Assembly: GCF_003568665.1 (NCBI RefSeq)
Contig: NZ_QXMH01000004.1
Coordinates: 476,942-540,941, forward strand
Length of the DNA stretch: 64,000 nucleotides
Direction: 5' to 3'
Source: Chitinophaga alhagiae
GTDB taxonomy: Bacteria > Bacteroidota > Bacteroidia > Chitinophagales > Chitinophagaceae
The notes beneath the pieces were generated by a model, which saw only the letters and a list, made by a program, of their open reading frames with translations, did no database searches and was not told where the DNA came from. A program made the translations under genes and the position numbers. Positions 54,683 to 62,769 of the stretch are shown here, one piece after another (within the stretch, counting starts at the first letter, position 1; each line of letters begins with the position of its first letter).

Positions 54683-55840
54683 ATGAAAAACTGCCTGGTC
54701 CCCTTGTTGTTAGCACTGGCCCTGCAAGCCTCCGCACAAAATACCCGATCCTGGAAGTACCATATGGACATCACGATCAACACCACGCCCGCCGGCGCCC
54801 ATATAGCAGGAGACGTGCATCACTACCCGCTGGCCGTAAAACTGGACGCACAGCATTTCGACTTCGGGGAAGCCAAGGCCAACGGGGCGGATATACGTTT
54901 TTCCCAACCCGGCGGCGCCGCCTTTCTGCCCCACAGCATTGAATGGTGGGACCCCGTTCACCGGGTGGCGCTGGTATGGGTGAAAGTACCGCTCATCAAA
55001 GGCAACAACGATACGCAGTTCATTACGCTGCACTGGGGCAATGCCGCCGCCGGCGCGGAAGACCGCTCTCACGACGTATTTGCCACCGGCGAGGGATTTG
55101 TAGGGGTATGGCACCTCAACGAGCCCGGCAATACCCTGCCCGGCGGTTACAAAGACGCTACGGCCAGCGCCGCGGACGCCACCGGCGTAAACATGCTGCC
55201 CGGCAACCTGGCCGCCGGCATACTGGGCAAAGCCCAGCAATTCAATTACAGCAACCGGCAGTGGATCAAAATAGACAGCGATAAACGCAAACTGTTCGAC
55301 CTCACCAACCAGCTCACCTTTTCCATCTGGGCGCAGGCCCGCAGTTACGCCAACAAGGGCAACGAGGCCAAACGGGTGCTGCCCGGCTATGAGACCATGA
55401 TAGCCAAGGGAGACAACTCCTGGCGGCTGCAAAAGTACGGCACCCGCCAGTGGCATAACCCTCCGGCGGAGCTGATAGAGATCTGCGTGGAGCGCCTGGA
55501 CCCGAAAGGAGACCTCTGCGTGATAGGGAAAACAGATATGGTCACCGGCCGCTGGTTCCACATTACCGGCGTGCATGACCACCCCTACGTACGCCTGTAC
55601 GTGAACGGCGTGCTGGACGCCACCGCCACCTATGACAGCAAATGGACAACAGACGACCATCCCGTGGGCATCGGCAACCAAAGCCAGTTCCCTGACAAAG
55701 GCGGCCGCTTTTGGGACGGCTGGCTGGATGAGGCGCGGGTGCTGAACGTGGTGAAAGACGAATACTGGATCAAACTGGACTATGAGAGCCAGCGGGAAGG
55801 GCAACGGTTGCTCCGGTTCGGAAAAACGGTGCGGCAGTGA
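54683..55840 (+). CDS. secreted DUF2341 plus LamG protein
   Basis: 385 residues; signal peptide ends LQASAQ. Residues about 25-145 are a DUF2341 domain (HHYPLAVKLDAQHFDFGEAKANGADIRF, IEWWDPVHRVALVWVKVP, ITLHWGN). Residues about 150-375 are a LamG/concanavalin domain (GVWHLNEPG, TFSIWAQARSY, GRWFHITGVHDHPYVRLYVNGVLDA, FWDGWLDEARVLN). This pair usually occurs in surface proteins that bind or cut polysaccharide. The last 15 codons lie in the first copy of a 68-bp tandem repeat. Confidence 0.82.
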   Translation: MKNCLVPLLLALALQASAQNTRSWKYHMDITINTTPAGAHIAGDVHHYPLAVKLDAQHFDFGEAKANGADIRFSQPGGAAFLPHSIEWWDPVHRVALVWVKVPLIKGNNDTQFITLHWGNAAAGAEDRSHDVFATGEGFVGVWHLNEPGNTLPGGYKDATASAADATGVNMLPGNLAAGILGKAQQFNYSNRQWIKIDSDKRKLFDLTNQLTFSIWAQARSYANKGNEAKRVLPGYETMIAKGDNSWRLQKYGTRQWHNPPAELIEICVERLDPKGDLCVIGKTDMVTGRWFHITGVHDHPYVRLYVNGVLDATATYDSKWTTDDHPVGIGNQSQFPDKGGRFWDGWLDEARVLNVVKDEYWIKLDYESQREGQRLLRFGKTVRQ

Positions 55841-55995
55841 ATAGGCCACCCGCCAATAAATGGAAAGGGCAACGGTTGCCCCGGTTCGGGAAAACGGTGC
55901 GGCAGTGAATAGGCCCCCCGCCAACAAACGGGAAGGGCAACGGTTGCTCCGGTTCGGGAAAGCGCCACGGCAGTGAATAAGCCCCCCGCCAATAA
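55792..55995. repeat. three tandem copies of a 68-bp unit, overlapping the LamG gene end
   Basis: The string GCAACGGTTG starts at 55801, 55869 and 55937, 68 bp apart. The first copy encodes the last codons and the stop of the LamG gene; copies two and three repeat the same sequence past the stop with small changes. No spacers. Confidence 0.88.
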
Positions 55996-56045
55996 AAACG
56001 GGCCGCAGAAACCTGCCGCCCGCCTGTAAAAAACGCGTATAATGC

Positions 56046-56555
56046 CTATTTTTTCTTCCTGTTCCTTTTTTCCGTGATAACGCCGTTAAAGGAAATAGGT
56101 TGCCGGTTGGTGCTGGTTACCTGGAGGGAAGCATATCCGTCTTCAGACACGGAAAGGAACAGCTGCTGCACCTCGCGCACGTCTTTGGGCTGAATGGTAA
56201 TGTCCCAACCGCCGCGCTTGCCGGGTTTTTCCGTATACTCAAAATCTTTTGAAATGAACTGCACGCCCCCCTTGGAAGGGTCTAGCGGAGCGGAATAGGC
56301 CCGCCCGAAATAAGGCAGGAAAGAATTGATGGTATCTTTTGATACGGTGAGGTCATACCCTTCTCCCGTTATCTGCCGGGTGCGCCCTCTCATGGGGAAC
56401 ACAGACTGGGCCTCAAAAACGAAGTTCCGGCTTTGCACCAGCTGTTTGATCTTGTCTGTTCTGGACGTTTTGACCTGTGCGCCGGACTGCGCGCCCGCGT
56501 TCAGGAAGGCGGCCATCAGCAGCAACAGAACAGGTATCGTTTTGACTGCTTTCAT
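56046..56555 (-). CDS. DUF4251 family secreted protein
   Basis: 169 residues with signal peptide (LLLLMAAFLNAGAQ). DUF4251 signature is visible: DKIKQLVQSRNFVFEAQSVFPMRGR, LPYFGRAYSAPLDPSKGGVQFIS, SEDGYASLQVTSTNRQPISFNG. The protein is probably periplasmic or a small outer-membrane protein of unknown role. It is divergent from the small membrane protein at 56656. Confidence 0.85.
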   Translation of the reverse strand: MKAVKTIPVLLLLMAAFLNAGAQSGAQVKTSRTDKIKQLVQSRNFVFEAQSVFPMRGRTRQITGEGYDLTVSKDTINSFLPYFGRAYSAPLDPSKGGVQFISKDFEYTEKPGKRGGWDITIQPKDVREVQQLFLSVSEDGYASLQVTSTNRQPISFNGVITEKRNRKKK

Positions 56556-56655
56556 ATGATCTGGGTTTTACCTTTTTTGCATATAGAACAAATCATGTAC
56601 CATAAAGGTTTTTTCATTATATTTAACCATCATATATCCTAAACCACCTTACACT

Positions 56656-56970
56656 ATGACTCCTTTCACATTGTTGGCGGTAGCAGCCGCCGTTTTTTTT
56701 GTGGCCCACGTATTTTTACTGTTCACCTCCTTCGGCCGCGGCATCTATCACAAACGCAAGTACCTCTGGTCTCACCTCACCCTCTGGATCTGCGGGGCCA
56801 TCCTTTTTGCCATGGCAGCGCTGTACGCGGGCAAAGGCGAATCTCCCGTTATGGACGTGTTTGATACACCGGTGAAACGCTGGCTGATCATTGCAGTGGC
56901 CTTCGGCCTTTCCGCCGCCGCGCACACCATTGTAAAATTGCTGGTGATGCCCCGCTACCAGGGCCGGTAA
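56656..56970 (+). CDS. small integral membrane protein
   Basis: 104 residues with three likely helices: FTLLAVAAAVFFVAHVFLLF, HLTLWICGAILFAMAALYAG, and WLIIAVAFGLSAAAHTIVKL. No known domain recognised. It precedes the DNA polymerase IV gene by 36 bp and may be co-transcribed, though no functional link is known. Confidence 0.6.
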   Translation: MTPFTLLAVAAAVFFVAHVFLLFTSFGRGIYHKRKYLWSHLTLWICGAILFAMAALYAGKGESPVMDVFDTPVKRWLIIAVAFGLSAAAHTIVKLLVMPRYQGR

Positions 56971-57006
56971 CGCGCGCCGGCTGGAATGTTTCTGTATCTT
57001 GCAGGC

Positions 57007-58083
57007 ATGACCGTTCGCAAAATCATTCATGTGGATATGGATGCATTCTATGCATCGGTTGAGCAGCGCGATTTTCCAGTATACAGGGGCAAGCCCATTG
57101 TTGTAGGCGGCTCCCCGGAAGGGCGTGGCGGAGTGGTGGCAACGGCCAGCTACGAGGCCCGGAAATACGGCATCCGCTCTGCCATGCCTTCCAAAAGAGC
57201 TTTGCAATTATGTCCAGATGTAATTTTTATACGCCCCCGCTTTGCCGCCTACAAGGAAGTGTCTCAGCAGGTGCGCGATATTTTCAGGCGGCATACGGAC
57301 CTGGTAGAACCCCTCTCTCTTGATGAAGCCTACCTGGACGTAACGGAAGACAAACAACAGATCGGCTCCGCCATTGCCATTGCCCGGCTGATCAAACAAG
57401 CCATCCGGGACGAGCTGCAGCTCACCGCCTCCGCCGGTGTTTCCATCAATAAATTTGTGGCAAAAATTGCGTCAGACATGCAGAAGCCGGACGGCCTCAC
57501 GTTCATAGCGCCGGAGCAGGTGGAAACATTTATGGAGCAACTGCCCGTGGAAAAGTTCTTCGGCGTGGGAAAGGTAACGGCGGATAAAATGAAACGGATG
57601 GGCCTGCATACTGGCGCCGACCTTAAGAAGCTGACGGAAAACAACCTGGTGCAGCTTTTCGGGAAAACAGGGCATTTCTATTACCGCATCGTGCGGGGGA
57701 TTGACGAACGGGAAGTACAGCCGCACCGCGAAACCAAATCGCTGGGCGCTGAAGACACCTTTCCGCATGACCTTACCACTGTTGAAGAGATGAACCTGGA
57801 GCTGGACAAAATAGCGCTCACAGTAGCCGGCAGGCTGGAGAAATACCAGCTCCGCGGCCGCACCGTTACGTTGAAGATCAAATACAGCGATTTCCGCCAG
57901 ATCACCCGCAACCAGTCTTTCCCGCTGCCGGTGGGAGACCTGGCCACCATTGCCGCCACCGCCAAACAGTTGTTGCTGAAAACAGACCCTGCGGATGTAA
58001 AGGTCCGCCTGCTGGGCATTACCCTCTCCAATTTTGCGGACGATGCGCCCGCCGCGCCCGCGCAGCAGCTCAGCCTGTTCTGA
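57007..58083 (+). CDS. dinB: DNA polymerase IV (Y family)
   Basis: 358 residues from ATG 57007 (MTVRKIIHVDMDAFYASVEQ); a start 21 bp earlier is less likely. The catalytic residues are Asp in HVDMDAFYA and Asp-Glu in SLDEAYLDV. Palm and fingers give the usual Y-family pattern (KPIVVGGSPEGRGGVVATASYEARKYGIRSAMPSKRA), then the HhH part (FFGVGKVTADKMKRMGLHTGADL) and little finger. It ends QQLSLF, a perfect beta-clamp-binding motif (QxxLF). It copies past lesions in damaged DNA. Confidence 0.96.
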   Translation: MTVRKIIHVDMDAFYASVEQRDFPVYRGKPIVVGGSPEGRGGVVATASYEARKYGIRSAMPSKRALQLCPDVIFIRPRFAAYKEVSQQVRDIFRRHTDLVEPLSLDEAYLDVTEDKQQIGSAIAIARLIKQAIRDELQLTASAGVSINKFVAKIASDMQKPDGLTFIAPEQVETFMEQLPVEKFFGVGKVTADKMKRMGLHTGADLKKLTENNLVQLFGKTGHFYYRIVRGIDEREVQPHRETKSLGAEDTFPHDLTTVEEMNLELDKIALTVAGRLEKYQLRGRTVTLKIKYSDFRQITRNQSFPLPVGDLATIAATAKQLLLKTDPADVKVRLLGITLSNFADDAPAAPAQQLSLF

Positions 58084-58192
58084 CCATTTCTTTCCCTGCA
58101 TGCAGAGAGCAGCTGCGGAACCTTGCTGCTCCGTAACATACCGGCTGCCTGCGGGCAAACCGGAAGTGCCCTGTTACCCTCTGCCGCGCCCG

Positions 58193-60556
58193 TTACTCCG
58201 TTCTCAAACTATGCACCGGGTTGGCCAATGCCGCCCGCACCGCCTGGTAACTGATAGTGAAGCAGGTGATAAGCAGTGTGACCGCGCCGGCCAGTACAAA
58301 CATGCCAACGCCGGGCGTGATGTGATAGGCAAACCCTTCCAGCCAGCGGTGGGTGGCCCACCAGGCCAGGGGCAGCGCAATCAGCACGGCCAATGCCACC
58401 AGCTTCAGGAACTCGCGGGAAAGCAGCATCACCACGTTGCTCACGGAAGCGCCTACCACCTTGCGCACGCCTATTTCCTTTTGCCTGCGCTGGGCGGTGT
58501 AAGCAGCCAGGCCAAAGAGGCCCAGGCAGGATATCAGGATGGCCAGCCCGGCAAAATACCGGCTCAGGATGCCGATCCTTTTTTCGGAAGCATACATTTT
58601 CTGGTACCCTTCGTCCAGGAACTGGTAATCGAAGCTGAAGCCGGGGTTAAACTGGCGGTAGAGCTGCTCCAGGCCCGCAATGGTCTCCTTTTCACGGCCC
58701 GCCTGTATTTTGATGACGGCCGCATAGGTAGCGCCGGGGTTCAGGCGGAAAAACACCGGCTTTACACTTTCGTGCAAAGACTCGAAGTGAAAATCTTTTA
58801 CCACCCCAATGATGTGGCGGGTCTCTCCCCAGAGCTGCACGGTTTTACCCAGCGGCTCCTTCATGCCCATATACCTGATAGCGGCCTCATTAAAAATAAT
58901 GGCATTGCTGTCTGAGGCCAGATCTCTTGAGAATGCCCGCCCAGCTACTACCTGGAAACCCATGGTTTCCTCCATGCTGTATGAAACGGCAATGTTCTCG
59001 AACTCCGTTCTGTCTTCCGGGTCGCGGCCCGGCCATTGCACGCCGGAAGTGCCGCTGTTATGCCCCGTCATGTTGTGGGCCATATAGGTGGCGCTGACAA
59101 CGCCCGGTACGTTCCTTACACGGGCCATAAAGGTCTCCAGGTGCTCTTCAGCGCCCAGCTTGCCTTCCCGGGTGAACATGATCACATTGTCCCTTTTATA
59201 GCCGAGGTTCTTGTTCTGCACAAACGCGATCTGCTGGTACACCACCATCACAGACACGATCAATACAGCGGATATAGCGAACTGGAAAACCACCAGGCCC
59301 TTGCGCACCCACAGTTCCCCGGCGGAGCCGGCCAGCCGGCCTTTCAGCACGGCAATGGGCTTGAAGCCAGACAGGTAAAGAGCCGGGTAACTGCCGGCCA
59401 GCAGCCCGGTAACAAAGGTGATAAGCACAAAAGCGCCGGTCATCCCGGGTGTAACCGCAAGCGCCAGTTGTTTGCCCGTAATGTTGTTGAAAGACGGCAG
59501 CAGCAGGGCCACCAGCAACACCGCCACCGCCAGGGCCATGAAGGTGAGCAGCACGCTCTCCCCCATATATTGCAACATCAGTGACGCCCTGCTGGCGCCG
59601 GCCACTTTCTTGATACCGATCTCCTTCATTCTCCTGGCCGCCCTGGCCGTGGAAAGGTTCATGAAATTGATGCTGGCAATGAGCAGGATGAATACCGCTA
59701 TGATGATGAACATCTTTACATAGGTAATGCGCCCGCCGCTGGCTACGCCATTCTCATAACTGCCATGCAGGTAGTTTTCGGAATATAGTTTGAGGAACGG
59801 CGTGCGGTGCTTGACCTCGCCATTGGTCTGTTTCTTTACAAAACCGGCCAGCCTGCTGTTAAACCGGGCCAGGTCAGTGCCTTCCCGCAACAGTACGCGG
59901 GTATGCGCGCCGGTATTGCCCCAGCTGCCAACGTATGGGTTGGTATCGAACAGTATCTGGACCGGCAGCAGAAAGTCGAACTGCTCGGTAGCATTTGCCG
60001 GCCCGGGCCTGAACACGCCAGACACGGTATATTGCTCCTGGTGCTGCAGCGCAATGGTTTTCCCGATTATGTTTTCCGTGGTATTGAACAGCTTGCGGGC
60101 AAGGGTTTCAGACAATACAATGGAATTTTTACCCGCCAGCGCCTGGTCAGCATTGCCCTGCAGCAAGGGATAAGAGAACATCCTGAAAAAATCCGGGCCG
60201 GTGTACTTCCCATTGGCCCGCACGTCATTTTGCTGCACGCTGAGGGTGGCATTGTCAAACGGCCGCTCCGTAACCGCATATTCCACTTCCGGCATTTCCG
60301 CTTTCATGGCAGCCGCCATGGGGCCGGAGGTGGTGGGGGATGTCCAGATGCCGCCGGCGCGGGCGCGGTTTTCCATTACCCGGTACAACCTGCTGTCTTT
60401 TTCATTGAACCTGTCTACCGCCAGTTCGTCCGCTACCCACAAGTAAATAAATAAAGCGCAGGCAAGGCCCGTGGAAAGGCCTACCAGATTGAGCATAGAC
60501 GATTGCCTGTTTTTCAGCAGGCTGCGCCAGGCCATTTTGAAGTAGTTTTTCAGCAT
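58193..60556 (-). CDS. MacB/FtsX-type ABC transporter permease
   Basis: 787 residues (MLKNYFKMAWRSLLKNRQSSMLN...). Helix 1 (LVGLSTGLACALFIYLWVADEL), a MacB periplasmic domain (about 40-270), three helices with MKEIGIKKVAGASRAS, a linker, then the second domain and three helices with QKEIGVRKVVGASVSN, ending NPVHSLRTE. Closely parallels the permease at 49132-51510 in size and motif order. Its upstream region has the better of the two candidate sigma-54 promoters with tandem palindromes. Confidence 0.93.
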   Translation of the reverse strand: MLKNYFKMAWRSLLKNRQSSMLNLVGLSTGLACALFIYLWVADELAVDRFNEKDSRLYRVMENRARAGGIWTSPTTSGPMAAAMKAEMPEVEYAVTERPFDNATLSVQQNDVRANGKYTGPDFFRMFSYPLLQGNADQALAGKNSIVLSETLARKLFNTTENIIGKTIALQHQEQYTVSGVFRPGPANATEQFDFLLPVQILFDTNPYVGSWGNTGAHTRVLLREGTDLARFNSRLAGFVKKQTNGEVKHRTPFLKLYSENYLHGSYENGVASGGRITYVKMFIIIAVFILLIASINFMNLSTARAARRMKEIGIKKVAGASRASLMLQYMGESVLLTFMALAVAVLLVALLLPSFNNITGKQLALAVTPGMTGAFVLITFVTGLLAGSYPALYLSGFKPIAVLKGRLAGSAGELWVRKGLVVFQFAISAVLIVSVMVVYQQIAFVQNKNLGYKRDNVIMFTREGKLGAEEHLETFMARVRNVPGVVSATYMAHNMTGHNSGTSGVQWPGRDPEDRTEFENIAVSYSMEETMGFQVVAGRAFSRDLASDSNAIIFNEAAIRYMGMKEPLGKTVQLWGETRHIIGVVKDFHFESLHESVKPVFFRLNPGATYAAVIKIQAGREKETIAGLEQLYRQFNPGFSFDYQFLDEGYQKMYASEKRIGILSRYFAGLAILISCLGLFGLAAYTAQRRQKEIGVRKVVGASVSNVVMLLSREFLKLVALAVLIALPLAWWATHRWLEGFAYHITPGVGMFVLAGAVTLLITCFTISYQAVRAALANPVHSLRTE

Positions 60557-60583
60557 AAGGTAAGCATCATGGACACTCCCGGC

Positions 60584-60687
60584 GCTAATTCGGTACCACT
60601 TTGCGAGGCATTGTATATAAAAGGGAAACAGATGATCAAATTCACCATATGTCCATTTTCAGGATAGCTGTTGTCCGGAATCGGACA
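60584..60687 (-). promoter_or_regulatory. candidate sigma-54 promoter and two upstream palindromes
   Basis: On the minus strand TGGTACCGAATTAGC (60598-60584) keeps the GG-N10-GC spacing of -24/-12 promoters and lies 28 bp before the permease ATG. Upstream are TGTCCATTTTCAGGAT (60650-60665) and the perfect 16-bp palindrome TGTCCGGAATCGGACA (60672-60687), 22 bp apart. The distance (about 50-90 bp upstream of the -24 element) fits enhancer-binding-protein sites. Confidence 0.6.
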
Positions 60688-60689
60688 GC

Positions 60690-62417
60690 TTATTCAGACC
60701 GTACTACCGCTCCCCCGCGGGAGGTGCCGTTTTCATTAATGGCCTCTATGGAGAAATAATAGGGCCGTTCTTTATCCATTCCCTTGAAATAGTATTCATT
60801 GCCGCCATGTACCATGATGCAGTTGTACAGTTTGTTTGGCGCTATGCCCACGTAAATGTTATAGGCATACGCACTTGTTACCGGCGCCCATTTCAGCCAG
60901 GCGCTCCGTTTATCTTTCTCCGTGCGGAGCACCACAAAATCTTTGACCGTATCTGGCGGAGCGCCGCTGCCTTTGCCAAACGCGCGCAGGCCGCTGATGG
61001 CAAACTTGCCCGTGGGCATGTGTATGTTTTCCAGCTTGATGAAACGGGCCTTTACAGGCTGCGGCAGCTCCACGTAATCATGCGGCACATCCTGCCGGTT
61101 GTTGCTTTTGTCCGCAAGCAGTTTCCACCGCCGCCCATCCAGCGAGTAATACAGTGTATACTGGTGATAAGTGCCTTGCTGCTTGCCGAGAAATTCCGCG
61201 TCCTGGTCCGCATAATTGATCTGGACGGCATGTACCGTGCCGGCGGCGCCCAGGTCTGTGCTGATCCATTCCCCCTTGTTGCCGGTGGCCGCGCTCCAGT
61301 AGGTCTTTATATTTTCATCTACCGCGTAATTGGGCAGGTAACCGCCTAATGTAGAAGACACCTGTACCGGCCGCTGGTAGTTCAGCAGCATCCAGCCGGT
61401 AAAGTAACTGTCGCCATTGGGCTGCAGGTAATGCGGGTAATCCCCGAAGGCGGTGTTGCAGTACATCACACCGTCCTGATCAAACCCCGCCGGCCAGATA
61501 CCGATGCGGCGCTCAAAATTGTTCTTGACAGATACCACTACGGTAGACACGTGCCAGTAATGCCCATTGTTATCTTTGAAAGTACTGCCATGACCCGCGC
61601 CGCGGGCAAAGCCGCCGGGCTTGTAAGCAAACGGATTGTGCGCCTGCGGCGTGAAAGGCCCGAGGGGATGATCTCCCACCACCACGCCGTCCGCATACCC
61701 GCTGAACTCGGTGCCCGGCGCCCCGTATTGCAGGTAGTACTTCCCGTTATGTTTGGTCATGTGTGCGCCCTCAATAAAAGGATCGAGGAAAGTATTGTCG
61801 CTGTACTCTCCAAAGCGCTGCCAGCCGTAGCGCCAGTCTTCCAGGAGGTACATTTCCCTGCGCGTGCCCAGCGGCTGCAGGGTTTTCCGGTCCAGCTCCA
61901 CACCGTAGAGCGGGTAGCGGTTGCTGCTGCCGTTGTACATGTAGAGGCGGCCGTCATCATCCGGGAAAAGATCAGGGTCCCAGCCGCCAATAGCAAAGGA
62001 GTTTACAGCTTCTTTCCACTCGTTGCCCCTGGGGTTGGTGCTCATCCATATGGGGAAATTGGTGGAATAGGTGGAGCCGAATACCAGCATGGTATCTCCC
62101 ATCACGGCCACTGCCGGGGCGCACAGCTCGTCGTACACCTTATGCCAGGGTTTGAGGAACCGGCGTGACACAAAATGCCAGTTGAGCATGTTGCTGCTCC
62201 ACCAGTATCCCCACTGGTTGGTAGAGAAGAGGTAATAATCGCCCTTGTAGTTAACGATCACCGGGTCTGCCGTAGCGCGGTGTTTGCCCCAGGCGGCAAA
62301 ATCGGGGATGGGCGTATAGCCGTAGTCAATGTTGACAGGGTTGCAGTATGTACGCTGCTGCGCCTGTAGCGGCGCGGCCAACAGCAGCAAGAGGCATGCG
62401 GACAAAATGGTTCTCAT
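60690..62417 (-). CDS. secreted GH43 glycoside hydrolase with CBM32-like and FN3 domains
   Basis: 575 residues from ATG 62417 (MRTILSACLLLLLAAPLQAQ signal peptide); an in-frame start at 62471 would add charged residues before the signal. The five-bladed propeller of GH43 begins near residue 30: the base Asp is in ATADPVIVNYKGDYYLFST, the pKa-modulating Asp in GGWDPDLFPDDDGRLY, and the acid Glu in DPFIEGAHMTKHNGKYYL. A discoidin/CBM32-like domain follows (about 345-480, SSTLGGYLPNYAVDENIKTYWS, INYADQDAEF) and a fibronectin-III-like domain ends the chain (AWLKWAPVTSAYAYNIYVG). It should act on arabinose- or xylose-containing glycans. Confidence 0.9.
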   Translation of the reverse strand: MRTILSACLLLLLAAPLQAQQRTYCNPVNIDYGYTPIPDFAAWGKHRATADPVIVNYKGDYYLFSTNQWGYWWSSNMLNWHFVSRRFLKPWHKVYDELCAPAVAVMGDTMLVFGSTYSTNFPIWMSTNPRGNEWKEAVNSFAIGGWDPDLFPDDDGRLYMYNGSSNRYPLYGVELDRKTLQPLGTRREMYLLEDWRYGWQRFGEYSDNTFLDPFIEGAHMTKHNGKYYLQYGAPGTEFSGYADGVVVGDHPLGPFTPQAHNPFAYKPGGFARGAGHGSTFKDNNGHYWHVSTVVVSVKNNFERRIGIWPAGFDQDGVMYCNTAFGDYPHYLQPNGDSYFTGWMLLNYQRPVQVSSTLGGYLPNYAVDENIKTYWSAATGNKGEWISTDLGAAGTVHAVQINYADQDAEFLGKQQGTYHQYTLYYSLDGRRWKLLADKSNNRQDVPHDYVELPQPVKARFIKLENIHMPTGKFAISGLRAFGKGSGAPPDTVKDFVVLRTEKDKRSAWLKWAPVTSAYAYNIYVGIAPNKLYNCIMVHGGNEYYFKGMDKERPYYFSIEAINENGTSRGGAVVRSE

Positions 62418-62504
62418 ACGCAGTAACTTTCCTGATGTTCTAAGTTCCGAAAAAATGACATGCGCCCGCATAAAAAATTACCGGTACTGTTGGGTAGCGA
62501 GATA

Positions 62505-62767
62505 AGCGGTTGGCCTGCGGGCGATACCTGTATGTCCGCCTGCCAGAAAAAACCGGCAGTTGGTACTGCCGGTTAACGAGATGTAGCGGTTGGCCTGCGG
62601 GCGATACCTGTATGTCCGCCTGCCAGAAAAAAACCGGCAGTTGGTACTGCCGGTTAACGAGATGTAGCGGTTGGCCCTGCGGGCGATACCTGTATGTCCG
62701 CCTGCCAGAAAAAAACCGGCAGTTGGTACTGCCGGTTAACGAGATGTAGCGGTTGGCCCTGCGGGCG
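62505..62767 (-). repeat. tandem 80-82-bp units holding three intrinsic terminators
   Basis: AGCGGTTGGCC starts at 62505, 62585, 62666 and 62748 (periods 80, 81, 82; the last unit is partial). In each full unit the minus strand reads ACCGGCAG-TACCAA-CTGCCGGT followed by 6, 7 or 8 T, i.e. an 8-bp hairpin plus T-run. Thus three terminators in a row follow the S10 peptidase gene. The unit also repeats sequence like the end of that gene (CGCCTGCC). Confidence 0.88.
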
Positions 62768-62769
62768 TG

